Assembly (NCBI GenBank): GCA_003586115.2
Contig: QVOM02000071.1
Location: 296,947-360,946, forward strand
DNA from: Salvator merianae
Lineage: Eukaryota; Chordata; Lepidosauria; Squamata; Teiidae
Direction of reading: 5' to 3'
DNA: 64,000 nucleotides
Shown here piece after piece: positions 10,718 to 22,781 of this stretch. The notes beneath the pieces were generated by a model that was given only the letters and a program-made list of their open reading frames with translations, was not told where the DNA came from and made no database searches. The translations under genes were made by a program, and so were the position numbers. The first letter of the stretch is position 1, and every line of letters begins with the position of its first letter.

Positions 10718-13606
10718 GCTCTACTCTGGTGAGCAATAGTGCAGCAACTCAGTGGTCCAGTCTTTAATGACCCCAAAGATCACTGATTGTGCATCCAGTT
10801 CACCAGAGTACCAAGCAGTTGGGAAATAGCAATTGTGAATTCTGGCAAAGGATCCTGGCAGGAGACCCAAATTGGCTCAGGCTCCTAGATGTCATCTGTA
10901 AGCCCATAAGAAGAGGGGAGGTGGGCTGAACCAGGGAATGGCTGGGAAGAAGAAGAAAGAGAGAGTGGAGCAAGAGCCAGAGGCTTCTCTGATGGGGAAG
11001 GGAACTTCCCAGGGAAGGACTGTAAATAGTTAGGGACAGTCTAGACAGACTTGACTAGCTTTTATGTTATTTTAAACAGAGATCTAGACTGTGAATTTGA
11101 AAATGGCAACTTAACTCCCTTCCATTTTTCTTTTCTTGTTTGGTCTTCTTTCTGCAACAAAGGAAAGTCCAACATTAAATCCTTTGCCTTGAACTTGATA
11201 AGACTGTTTGAGCTACCTTCTGTTAGCTCTTTTAAATTTTTTAAATACTTTTTTTTTTACTTTAAAAGCCTGCTTTGTTCCTTGAGAAAGGAAGTTCAGA
11301 TCACACATCTCCAAGGCACAGACCTACCAGGAACCAAGTAAACATTAGTCTTCCTAAACCAATGCAAAGGAGGAGAAGGAGGATTGTTTGGCCCTTGATT
11401 TTTCTTTGGACCTCTGTAGAAGGGAGGTGGCCTGAATCTCCTGACAAATGCTTGGTGGCAGCACTACTGCTGCTGCACCTGAAAGGGGGCAGTTGTTTGG
11501 ACAAGCCTATGACCACAAGTAACTCCTGTGTCCGTTTTCACTACATAGATGTCTTACCTTCTCTCTCAGAAGTTCAGCTTCTTTGTACTTGCTGCACGTA
11601 TATACTAACTGCTTTAGGTAAGAAGACATCCATTCCACAAATCGCACTGACTACCACCTCAGCTTTATTCCAGTCCATCTTTTCTTCTGTTCCAGGAAGG
11701 CCTTCACTCCTGTACTCCTTTCCTTTTACTGCCTTCACTTCTTAGCAAGCAGACATTGCTAATTATAAATTAGCCTATATGCAGAAATTTTGTTTGAGAC
11801 CTTTTCCTCAACCTTTTCTGTTTAATCCTCAAGCAATTTATTTTTAAAAATATTATTACAGAAATAAAAACTACAAGTAACAGACTAAATTTAAAAGACT
11901 AAACTTAAAAACAATTGTTTGCAATCAATGGCCACTGCTTCATGGCAGAAGAGCCAGATGAAAGGCAATGGGAGGCACAGACCAGGGCTGATCTGTCCTC
12001 AGAGGGAACATGAAACTGCTTCACAATCCTGGTCCCCGGAGAAGCAACTCTTGCCTGGCGGCCAAGGGTAAGAAGACACAGACCGTTCTAGCTGTGTGAC
12101 TTCAAACCAGCAACAATTGGCGAGGGGAAGAGAAGACTTTCTTCCACCTCTGGGAAGCAGCAAAAGCACAGAAGGACAGGTGAACTCTCCAAGTGATTTT
12201 CAACTAGTGGAGCTGCAGGAAAGCAGCACTGGAATGGCAGTCTCTGGTGAATCATGGATCAGCTTCAGAAGGTACAAAAACAGAGGTGGCTATCAGTCTG
12301 TAGCTTATTGATTTCAAGCATGATGAGAGGGTAGACTGGGGGACCCAAGTTACAGCACTCTAGAGTCCTAGCAAAATGGGGCGCATTTACACCTTCCTGG
12401 GGCTATGTTGGAAACACAAGGAGGGATAGATTTGAAAAAGGGGTGGAGGTCAGCTATCTTTGCACACGGTCCTATGTTGCACACTACCCTTAGGTGCATA
12501 TGAGACTAAAGATGAAGAGATGTGACTTTTATTTATGGTGAGGTAAGAGTTTAGTCTAATCAAGGATGACAATGAATTGATAAGCTTGGCAAGCGCTGGG
12601 GATGACACTGATCAGGCAATAACAAATACTGATGTTGCAAGTTTACCCCAGAGTGTGAGTCGAGTGAGCCAACTAAACAGGTTCTATTTAACATAATATC
12701 AGCTGCCCAAAGTTAAAGCGTGGAACTTTGTAAAAAACCAACAAAAAAAAGCAGTAAACTCAAGTGTGCTGTTGTGTGCCCTGGAGTACTTATTTTAGTA
12801 TTGGTTACTTGGTTTTTTGTGAAAGAGGTTCCAATCAGCAAGAGAAGACGGGTTCTGCTCAAGTTCAAAATGGACACATTTTTCCTTTCTGGTTCCAAAA
12901 TGCTTTTTCCAGATACAGCCCAAAGTGCTTTATGACCTCTGTATCCCCATAGTCTTCATTCTATGTTACATTGGTCCAGTGTATGTCTTGCACTATACAT
13001 GTATATTATCATAACATCAGTAACAATTCCCCCCAATCTGATCTATCCAGTATTCAGTTTATCCCAGCATTCAGATCATTTCTGCTCCTTAATCCAGTTA
13101 TATTTTCAGGGTGTGATCATGCAAGAGGACTATTGGAGGTGGTACCCACACCTTCCTTTCCCTTTCTGACCAGTGCCTGACCTTGTGGGCATTCTAGAGG
13201 GCAGTGGCATCATCCCTCACTTCCTCCTTGCCCTACATCACCACCTGCCTCTTTTCCCCTTTTTTACAACTGAGAAAGCAGGGGAGACTGCAGGGTTTCC
13301 TCTGCAGTCACAATTCAGACTAAAGAGGCGGGCAAAGAGGGAGAGAAACATTTCTTCCCCTGTGCAGATATTTGTGTTATTGTAAAAACACTTTGGAAAT
13401 GGGTTTGGAGCTGATCTTACTTTTTGTAACTCTGTCCCTTTCAGTTATTTCCCACCCCTTTTCTTGCTCCATTTCACCTCTTTTTTTGCAATTGCACACT
13501 TTCAGCTTTGCATAACTGAAGATTTCTGTGTGTTTTGTCTGTCCCTTTTGTCAAATAAATGGGAAGGGTGGAAAACAACAGGCAAAGGGTAAGGCTCTTT
13601 TCCTCC
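10718..13606. other. No recognisable gene
   Basis: About 2.9 kb. Short frames only, the longest being 156 codons at 11275-11745, low in complexity with no domain I recognise. It is probably unique intergenic sequence or repeats too old to see. Confidence 0.4.
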
Positions 13607-13669
13607 CAAGCTTATGTCTCTGCTGGAAGAGAAAGTGCGAGAACTTGAGGAGAGAGTGGCTACTTTGAA
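13607..13669 (+). repeat. 63-bp isolated copy of internal CR1 ORF1 sequence
   Basis: Bases 13607-13669 are identical to 14912-14974, inside the ORF1 coiled-coil region of CR1-B (encoding about LMSLLEEKVRELEERVATL). Neither flank matches CR1. Because it comes from the middle of the element and lacks a CR1 3' end, ordinary target-primed retrotransposition does not explain it. A templated insertion during break repair, copied from the neighbour 1.3 kb away, fits better. Confidence 0.9.
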
Positions 13670-14744
13670 TAAGAATAAGCAAGAAAGATGGGAGGAAATG
13701 GGAGAAAGGACCAGTGAAGGAAGGGAAAGGAAGGTGAAGTTCAAGGAAAACGAAGAGGGGTGTGTGGAGGGATAGAAGGGGGAGGACAGGCTCTCTACAA
13801 GTGCAGAAACATGCATTTCATTGAGCTCTGCCCACAGAAGTGACAAAAGAGACCGCTGGCTCTGAAGGGCAGTCTGAATGCTCAGAAACCCTGTGCTACT
13901 TGGCCCAAGTGTCACAGAGCCCTGGGAGAGTGCAAATCAGGGACAAAAGGGAGGCACCAGCAATCTCAGGGTTGGGACACTGGCCAAGAAGGAGTAAAGC
14001 AGGCTGAGATCTAAGATCCAAGAAGTGCCACTGCTATACCAGGAGCCAGGCTGGAACTGCTGGGAGTGAGCATCAAGCGAACGCATACTGCCGAACTTCT
14101 GTGTCGCTTTGTTTGGACTGGCTTTGCTTTTCTTCTTTCACACCAGAACCTTCCCTTCCTTCTGCCCAGAGCTTCTTTTCCCACCCCAAAGACTTTTAAC
14201 CCTGCAGGACTTTTCTTCTCCTTCCTCCCTCCACCAACTTCCATCCTTGCCTCCACTCCCATTCTCTTCTCTGTCCAACCTTCTTCCTCACTCTTTCAGT
14301 CTATAAAACCATGGAAATCTTTGCAATTATGCAAAGCTGCAAGTTACTGTACATTTATTGTTGAAACCTTAGTTTGTTTTCTAAATATGTGTACTATATA
14401 AAACTTTTTCCCCTACACTATGCAAGGCCCTACACTCTTTTCTGATACTGTTCTTGCTGGTGGTGGTTTATTCTAAAAAGCAGGACCACCTTCCCCTTTT
14501 GTTCAGAGCTATGAAAGTTCAGGAAGAGATTCCAGTTCCTTTTCAGCCTCAGACTGAACACTACCAGTATCAACAGGCTGTGCAGATAATGCTGTGCACC
14601 TGTGGGGCCAGCAAGCAGCAATCAGACTAGACCATCAGGGACTGCCACTCAAGAACACATCACACTTGAACATCTTTTCAAAGTTATAGGGGGAAGGGAC
14701 AGTAGAAACTTTCTGTCTCTCTCTTTTTTTTTTTAATTTCTAAA
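13670..14744. other. No recognisable gene
   Basis: About 1.1 kb with pyrimidine-rich stretches (for example around 14140-14300) and a T-run before CR1-B. Frames here are short and compositionally biased. I see no domain. Confidence 0.4.
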
Positions 14745-15192
14745 TGAAATTTTTAGTTAAAGAACATCAGAAGTACTCTGTACTGTTTAAGAGGATACCA
14801 ACCAACTGTAGACAACATGAAGAAAGAGCAAAGCTTTGTGGTCAGCTGCAATGAGTGTAGTATGATGATACTTCTACCAGAAGAGAACCCAAATTACACC
14901 TGCCACAAATGCAAGCTTATGTCTCTGCTGGAAGAGAAAGTGCGAGAACTTGAGGAGAGAGTGGCTACTTTGAAGCTCGTTAGGGAAAAGGAGAGCTTCC
15001 TGGATAGAACGGAGAAGCACTTCAAAACGATCATAGAGAAGACAACCTCAAAGAACCTGTGGAAGCTGAGGAGTGGAAACATGTGACCAAAAGAAACAGG
15101 AAGATAAGAAGAGAATCAGCACCTCTACAGCTTGAGAACCGGTACCAGGCTCTCACGGAGGAGAATAATGAGGAAGTTCAGAAAGATTTGGT
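14745..15192 (+). mobile_element. CR1-B, 5' fragment ending at the duplication breakpoint
   Basis: Leader plus the first part of a CR1 ORF1 (start ATG at 14817), about 90% identical to CR1-A. The zinc-finger and coiled-coil region is readable. A one-base deletion near 15008 relative to CR1-A shifts the frame, so ORF1 stops at 15086. Homology continues to ...GATTTGGT at 15192, the position equivalent to 6794 in CR1-A, then changes abruptly into the start of the duplicated block. An internal 3' truncation like this is not the usual 5' truncation of a LINE, so it marks a rearrangement junction. Confidence 0.9.
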
Positions 15193-18100
15193 CTGCATAT
15201 AACACAGACTACTTTCTTGAAGTGTGACTGCGGCCCATAAAGGCTAAAGAGGCCAGTGCCTCAGACAGGCCTACTGCCAGTGTGCAACAGTGAAACAGAT
15301 GTTAATACCTGGGCTGTGTCTCCACCTTTCTTTCAGGAGGATGGGGGAGTGCCCTGATCTGCTACGAAAAAAAATGCCCTTGGCCTCTCCATTTTGGAGC
15401 GCAGAGGTGCCATTTCTAATGATGCTTCTGTGCAGGGCCCCAAATCCTGCCCTGTGAACCAAGTGCCAATCACGCCAGTAAAGGGGGTGGGGCAATCACT
15501 GCACAGCACCCCTGCTGCCGCCATGAAAGGAGATGCAACTGCAGCAGGCTGCTGCGGATGCACTGGATCAGTAAGTGGAAACAGGGCATTGGGAATTAAA
15601 AATACATTTATTGGACGTTACAGAAATAACTTCTAAAATATTTCATTCTGCAGCCCTTGCCACGAGGAGCAGGCACACTGAGTACATCATGACCATTGAA
15701 TTCCTACCCATGGTTGCAAAGAAGAATATAGAAAATATCTCACCATGGTTTGAAACAAATCACAACGAACAAATTTGCAACCAAGAAGGGTGGCGTATGC
15801 AGCTTGCAGTGACATCAATGCATGGTCCCTGCACCTTTCCCTGCCCCTGCCAAGCCTGGAGAGGGCAGGAAAAAAAGGCAGGGAGCAAAAGTATGAGTTA
15901 GACCTTCAGTAAGGCAGAAAGTGGAAAGTTCAGTTGCATCTAATTGAATTGGGTCACAGCATACTGCATTCTGGGACAGAGCTAAGCAAAAGCAAGACTT
16001 CTGTCTAGAAGTGTGTAAAACACTGATCTGAATTACTCAAAGCAATCTTTTGTACACTTGTGTTGACATCCATTCCCTGCTTTGCCTCTCCCCACTGATG
16101 CTTAATAAACAAAAGCAAAGCCTTCTAGATATTAAGATTTACATTCTATCCAACTTATCCAACCAGCAGCCTCCCAGGCTGATATTTTAGGCAGGCTAAG
16201 GTGATTATAGTTTAGGGATGGCTGCTTTTACAACTGCATAGAATTCAGTAATCTCCAAGATAACCATAAGCCTCTGTTAAAGACAAGCCTGAAATCAGGT
16301 ACTCTGCACATGTTCATATAGAATTTTACTCTATTTTAAGAGACTTTTATTTATAGCATGGTTTTCAATTTACATGACTGATAAAATGTAACTTTGTTTC
16401 TTTATTGCAATCCCAGAAATTTTAAATAATGTGATTTGGCTTTAAAGTACCAGTGGTTTACATGGTAGCATCGAGCTCCCCTCCACAACACCACTGTCAT
16501 CTTGGTGGACCATGTCTGGCTTCTGCAGTGTCTTTTAATTTTTGATAGCCTGGGCTTCCCCTCTGCAATGGCTTCAGGGAAAAGGTTTGATAGTTCCACT
16601 ACTGTCCCCGAGGCTGATGTTTTTCTGCCTGCATGAAGGGCTTCCTCACCCTCTGTGTTTAGCTATCATCACCATGGGCCATTTGATCGTGGCAAAAGCC
16701 CAACTCAGTGCACAAGAAGCAGCTTTAGGGTGGCTTTTTGTGCACTGAAGCTTTCATGACTTGGAAGGGCATCGAGATAGCTCCACACACCTTCATGCCC
16801 CTTCATCGTGGAGTGCTGTGGAGACAAGGTGACTTCAGTGTACCTTCAAGCTGGTTTGAATACCACATGGAGACATGGCCTGTGTCTCAGAATGTTTTCA
16901 TTCTGGAACCAAGTTTCTCTGTGCTATAAAAAGTTCTTTCACACACAGACAATAAAGAATATAGTATTTGTAGGCTAAGAATCCCAAGGTAAATCAACAA
17001 ATATGATTTTATATGATACAATCTTTGAATTGCCTGCTGTGATGCAGTCATTCAGCAAAACCTGTGAGGTTTTATGCAATTGTCCACCACCAACACCAGA
17101 AAACCTGCAAATTAACAGTGACAAACTGGTGTTTTTATATGGGCTTTAGGGAGTCAAGGAGGTTCAGAAAACAGAACCTCTGGTATTTTCTTCTAATGAA
17201 GACATTTCAGTGAAACTAAACTGTGATAGTGGTGCATCCAGCAAGAAAAACAAAGTCTCTATAGAATGGATTCTAACAGAGTAATGAACAAACAAGCAGC
17301 ACCCCCGTGATTACAGAGCAGAGAGTAGAAGAGAGGCTGCTGCTAGAGAAAGCTACAACCAGGTAATTTCCTGCGTTTTGTGAATTCAGTTCTGGTTAAG
17401 AGATCGAAGGAAGATGAAACTGAAACTAAAAAAATTACTCGTATCCTGGCTTCTTTAAAAATGTACTTAAAAAGCACAGTAGACTCATTCATATAGTAAT
17501 GCAGAGTAGGGAGAGAGAGAGATGAGTTTCATTCTTTTACCAAAATGAAATTCTTTCAAGAATGATTTTGTTTGCAAGCAAAAACCTGTGAGTTAAAGAG
17601 TTAAGCAGGAGGAAACTGCTTCAGCAAAAAGGCCAGGATTCCCTACCCATTAGCCAATCAGTGGGCAGCACCCCTTGCAGTCATGGTAGGTGCCTGTTGA
17701 AGCAAATAAGCTGAATTTTGGGTACGCTTTGAGCCGTGTATCTGAGTAAAGTTGTTTGGAAGTTTTTTTGTGTGTGTGCCTATGAATTATCCACTCATTT
17801 TATTCAGGCAGTTTTAAAAATCCTAGTATGACCATACCCTAAGAACAAAAGCTAAGGATGAATTGCCACCTAGCACCACCCCTGTTCTCTTCATATCAGT
17901 TTCAACTATAGACTGCTTTCCTCCATTCTTTTTCTTTGAATGTACTTCAAAGAGCTCCCTTACTTGAACTCCAGCTTCTCTGATAGCTCCTCTACAATTT
18001 CAGGTGATCTCTCTGTATGCTTCCTTCATGGCCTCGCCCTCCTTCCACTCTCTGCACACTTCCCTTTTGATTCTAAGATCATCACTAAACTCTTCGTTTG

Positions 18101-19867
18101 GCCACATTGGATTCTTCCCATTTATTACCACTGCTGTGACTTGATTAACAGCAGGTTTCCTGAAGTTCAAAATACAAATTAGAATATTAGAATTAAAAAA
18201 ATTCAACTTTTCATGGTTCCTCTCTTCCTCTATTTCTCCTGCTTTCATCTCACCAACTAGGCCTTCCCTATTTGTAAAAATAAGGGCAAAAAGTAGTTGA
18301 TTCCCTTTCTCAGCTAGGCAAGACATGAACTTCCTGGAGAGGCCATTCTTCACAGAATTTGTCTTGCAAAAGATAAGGTAATTAAAGATTCCAATTTTTA
18401 CTGCTTCATGCTTATGTAGGACTTCTGCAATTTCTCTTTCTTTGGACAGCTTCATCTTTTTGATTGTACAAACTGCATAACAACGTTGTTTTTGCTCTAT
18501 TTGCCATGTACTTCCCACAGAGCAACCAGATGCTTCCTACAGAGCAACCAGTTTTGTTATCATGTATTTCTATTACTTCTTGATTTTTTAAAAAGTTCTA
18601 TAATTCAGTTGTTATATTCCAGACAGGAGAATTATCCCACCACATTTTGGTTGTTCTCACTGTGTTTTGCTTCCTATATGAAGAATTTGATTGGATCTGG
18701 TTTATTTCCTCTACTTCGAGCATTACTAGATTGACATAACATAGGCCATGAACCTTTTTATTGGATGTCCTCTCTGAATTACTATTAAGTTGTTCAACTG
18801 ATCACACTACAGCTGCTCCCCTAGCCCCTGCTGTAAATCACAATCTCATACCTGTATTCTTTGCCTTTGACTTTTTGTCTCCCTTTCTTTTGGGATTCAG
18901 TTTAAAGTTCTCCAGTCAAGTTCCCCAAGACTCAACGTAACACATTCTTCCCTTAAGGTGCAGTATATTTCTCCCCAGGATTATTTCACCAAAAAAAATT
19001 AGTTATAATACTAGAAATGTGGTTCTTACTATCTCCACTATCTATGTAGCTGGTCATTTACCAATGGTATTTACTCTTTTACTTATAAGACTTCTTTCTA
19101 GGACTGACATGAAGAATAAGAACACCTCCCCAAATTTTGATCTACCTACATGGAGCTTCAAAGTCTTGCATAATAAAGTGAAATCTTGATGAGTCTTCAG
19201 AGTCATCTTATCACATTCCTAATTTGTGTTCCAGTCAGATAATACATTTGACATGCCAATGGATCCAATCTACGGATTTTCTTTTCTCTCTCTTATAGCA
19301 GGAAGCCATCAGCTGCAACAACTTTCTTTGCATAGTGTACCCTTGAATCTCTATGTCTACTATTGTATGCATCTCAGATTATGCCTCTGAAACAAGTTCC
19401 AGCAGCGCAGAAAGCCTTTTAAATCTCTCCTTTGTGACATACACTTAAGGTGTGTTTCTCCTTCTGGTGCTTCTGTACAGTGTTCTCAAGAGGAGGAAGG
19501 CTGCTATCCTGAGACCAGGAATTGGAAAGGAAATTTGGAAGAAGAATACTTGGCTCTGCCTGAGCATATAGTCTGAGCAAGGAGAGACTTACTGTTGCTG
19601 GTGAGCTAGCGGTGACCTAGAGGAGGAAAAACTAGGTCAGAAAAACTAGGTCAGAAAAACTAGGTCAGAAAACAGGGAAACGCCCTTCAGAAAACCCCTG
19701 CAGATTAGCATATTTGGCCACTCCCTTCAGCTGATAAAAAACAGCAGCCCAAATATATCCTGTCATAAAACTATAAAATTCTAATTTAGATTTTTTTCTT
19801 TTTTTTCCAAAACGTATCAAGTAAGAGAACTTAAATTGTAAGGAAAAGTAAAAATAAGCTAAAACAA
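15193..19867. repeat. Local segmental duplication, copy 2
   Basis: Same orientation and content as 1576-6236, displaced by 13,617 bases (13,631 after the extra 14-base unit at about 19627-19668). The left edge is fused to CR1-B at ORF1. The two parents share only TGCA at the join, and one base (C at 15193) fits the duplicated block rather than CR1. The right edge, where near-identity is lost, falls at 19868, just upstream of or within the next CR1's 5' region. No recognised gene inside. Confidence 0.95.
17996..18387 (-). pseudogene. Ancient CR1 ORF2 fragment, second copy
   Basis: The duplicate of 4380-4770. One extra A in a run near 18195 joins the two parts into a single 172-codon frame (18000-18518, minus). 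That is chance repair of an old frameshift, not evidence for a gene. The translation shows FTNREGLVGEMK and IKREVCREWKEG, as in copy 1. Confidence 0.6.
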
Positions 19868-19997
19868 CTGAATAATTTAAACAAGTAGCCACTTTTTTGT
19901 TTAATTTAGTAAAGTAAAATAATTATCCTAAAGTGACAATTTAAATAATTCAACGAAAAAAGGAAGATTAAATTTTAGTTCAAGAACATTGAAAGTA

Positions 19998-20438
19998 NNN
20001 NNNNNNNNNNNNNNNNNNNNNNNNNNNNNNNNNNNNNNNNNNNNNNNNNNNNNNNNNNNNNNNNNNNNNNNNNNNNNNNNNNNNNNNNNNNNNNNNNNNN
20101 NNNNNNNNNNNNNNNNNNNNNNNNNNNNNNNNNNNNNNNNNNNNNNNNNNNNNNNNNNNNNNNNNNNNNNNNNNNNNNNNNNNNNNNNNNNNNNNNNNNN
20201 NNNNNNNNNNNNNNNNNNNNNNNNNNNNNNNNNNNNNNNNNNNNNNNNNNNNNNNNNNNNNNNNNNNNNNNNNNNNNNNNNNNNNNNNNNNNNNNNNNNN
20301 NNNNNNNNNNNNNNNNNNNNNNNNNNNNNNNNNNNNNNNNNNNNNNNNNNNNNNNNNNNNNNNNNNNNNNNNNNNNNNNNNNNNNNNNNNNNNNNNNNNN
20401 NNNNNNNNNNNNNNNNNNNNNNNNNNNNNNNNNNNNNN
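19998..20438. other. Assembly gap (441 N)
   Basis: A run of N inside CR1-C. The corresponding CR1-A stretch, 6367-6758, is 392 bases, so the gap is about the right size and should hold the 5' half of ORF1. A gap at the edge of a near-identical duplication is also a warning for the local assembly. Confidence 0.98.
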
Positions 20439-21039
20439 GGAGAAGAATAATCAGGAAGTTCAGAAAGATTTGGTGTGCAATATGAAACCTCTTGAACCAA
20501 AAAAAAGAAGAGAAGCTGTGAAGAAGTATAGGAGAGTGGTGATTGTGGGGGATTCCTTATTGAGGGGAACAGAGGCAGCTGTGTGCAGACCTGACATGAC
20601 CTCACGAGAAGTGTGTTGCCTTCCTGGTGTACAAATCAAAGATGTAACCGAGAAGCTGCCAAGACTCTTCAATGCTACAGACTATTACCCGTTCGTACTA
20701 ATACATATTGGGACAAACGACACCGCAGGAAGGAACTTTGAAGCTATCTGCAGAGACTTTGAAGACCTGGGCAGGAAAGTGAAGAAACTGGGAGCGCAAG
20801 TTGTCTTCTCTTCTATCCTCCCAGTGAATGGTCGTGGAACAAGAAGATGGAGCAAGATTCTAGAGGTAAACAACTGGCTATGTTGATGGTACTACCAGCA
20901 AGGATTTGGATTTCTAGACCATGGACTAAACTACTTATATGATGGACACCTTGCAAGAGATGGGCTCCATCTTACAAAGACAGGAAAGTACATATTTGGC
21001 AGGAGACTTGCTGCACCCATCAGGAGAGCTTTAAACTAG
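20439..21039 (+). pseudogene. CR1-C ORF1, 3' part (SGNH esterase) with premature stop
   Basis: The esterase half of CR1 ORF1: VIVGDSLLRG, IHIGTNDTAG and GRKVKKLGAQVVF are all readable. At about 20885 an Arg codon of CR1-A has become TGA, ending the frame after NNWLC. Homology continues past the stop through the DGLHLT segment to the ORF1 terminator at 21037-21039. The nucleophile Ser and the Asn box lie upstream of the stop, but the catalytic Asp and His lie downstream, so the domain cannot be completed. Confidence 0.88.
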
Positions 21040-21187
21040 GGCGAAAGGGGAAGGGAAGTAAGAGTCCAGAGAAAAATAAGCAGCTAATGAATACAGATGA
21101 GGATCTTGCTACCAGAAATAAAAGAAGGAACAAAGACAAACAGTTTGGAAGGAAACTAGAGGAGTCAAGCCTGTAAGAGATATTTGT

Positions 21188-22156
21188 TGCAAACTAAAAT
21201 GTTTCTATACCAATGCGCAGAGCATGGGAAACAAACAAGGACAACTGGAAATCCTAGCACAGGAAAATAAATATGATATCATGGGCATAACTGAAACCTG
21301 GTGGAATGATACACATGATTGGAACACGGAGCTCGAAAGGCTACATCTTATTTAAAAGAAACAGGCTTAATAAAAGGGGAGGAGGTGTTGCATTGTATGT
21401 AAGGAAAGCATATACCACCACAGAGATGTATCTTTCAGATAATGGAAGCCCTGTAAAAACTGTTTGGGTGAAAATACAAGGAGACGGCAACACAAAGGAT
21501 ACTGTTGTAGGAGTTTATTATAGACCCCCCTGGACAAACAGAAGATATGGATGAACTCTTTATACATCATATGGCCAAGCTCTCAGGGAAACACGGCCTA
21601 GTGATTATGGGAGATTTTAGCTATCCGGACATCTGTTGAGAACACCATCCTAGGGTGTATCAAGAGAAGCATAAAGTCCAGATCACGAGAAGTAATTATC
21701 CCTCATTACTCTACCTTGGTCAGACCTCATCTGGAGTATTGTGTCCAGTTCTGGGCACCCCAATTTAAAAAAGACCTTGACAAACTGGAACAAGTTCAGA
21801 GAAGGGCTACCAAAATGGTGAGTGGTCTGCAAACCATGTCCTATGAGGAACAGTTAAAGAATCTAGGAATGTTTAGCCTGCAGAAGAGAAGACTGAGAGG
21901 AGACATGATAGCTGTTTTCAAGTATCTGAAGGGCTGTCACCATGCAGAAGGATTGTCCCTATTCTCACTAGCACAAGAAGGAAGGACTAGAAACAATGGG
22001 ATGAAACTTCAAGGGAGTAGATACAGGCTAGATATCTACTTTCTGACAGTAAGGGCAATCAGTCATTGGAACAGGTTACCACAGGAGGTGGTGGGCTCTC
22101 CTTCACTGGAGGTCTTCAAGGAGAGGCTGGACGGATATCTGTCTGGGATGGTTTAG
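21188..22156 (+). pseudogene. CR1-C ORF2 remnant (endonuclease N-terminus joined to RT thumb)
   Basis: The first part encodes the endonuclease N-terminus (a frame near 21306-21554, with a frameshift around 21336 relative to CR1-A and another near 21525). About 1.8 kb is then missing. The frame at 21716-22156 encodes the thumb and C-terminus: RPHLEYCVQFWAPQF, DMIAVFKYLKG and ISHWNRLPQEVV. The whole RT palm, including FADD, is absent. Confidence 0.88.
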
Positions 22157-22229
22157 TGAATCCTGCATTGAGCAGGGGGTTGGACTCGATGACTGTGGAG
22201 GTTCTTTCCAACTCTATGATTCTGTGATT

Positions 22230-22781
22230 CCCCTTAAGAGTTAAGCAGCTTACCCTCCATACCATTCTCCTTTCCTTATACCATACCATCCTAACCCACT
22301 TGCCATCTTCATCTTTTTGACAGCAGAATTCAGACTATGATCTGGATTGGGGCTATGCCTGATGATTGGGCAGTGAAATGCGTGCCTTGGTCTAGGATAA
22401 GGGGTGGAATATAGTTTTACTGCATGACAAGGAAATCCAAGTAGGCTTATGGTTGTGATCTGTGGTAGGGGAACTTCAGCTGCAATTTTGGCTGGGAGGA
22501 CTCCAAATGTCTAGTAATAAAATGCAAGCCCTACATTGAAATGCAGAGGTAGTGCTGATGTCAGTTTGGAAGCAAAGGACTCCCTTGTTTTTAATCAGTA
22601 TTCTGACACTTTTGGCTTTTGTGATTCTCCTAGCAGTTAATTCCAGCATGCGTATGCATTGGTGTACCTAGGTAGAGGTGAAACCCTGGATGCCCCACTT
22701 CCTCAGTAGTCTTAAAATGGCCTTCCAAAATGCTGAGATAAACTGCACTCCTGTGTAACTAATAATCTTTGTAGGAACCCT
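22230..22781. other. No recognisable feature
   Basis: About 550 bases between CR1-C and the CpG-rich element. No coding or repeat signal recognised. Confidence 0.4.

Larger units (their letters stand above)
19868..22229 (+). mobile_element. CR1-C, internally deleted LINE containing an assembly gap
   Basis: A third CR1 copy. The leader (to 19997) differs from CR1-A by about 6%. After the gap, ORF1 resumes at 20439 and the element is about 95-96% identical to CR1-A to about 21636. There it jumps from the endonuclease (equivalent to about 7960) to the RT thumb (equivalent to about 9748), losing about 1.8 kb. It ends in the standard CR1 3' UTR and octamers (ATTCTGTGATTC) at 22229. The sequence beyond is unrelated to that after CR1-A, so this is a separate element or the downstream part of CR1-B. 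Confidence 0.9.

Noticed and set aside
18000..18518. 172-codon minus-strand frame as a possible gene
   Set aside because: Its readable parts match CR1 ORF2 linker motifs, the same frame is broken in copy 1 by one base, and it lies in a duplicated repeat-bearing block.
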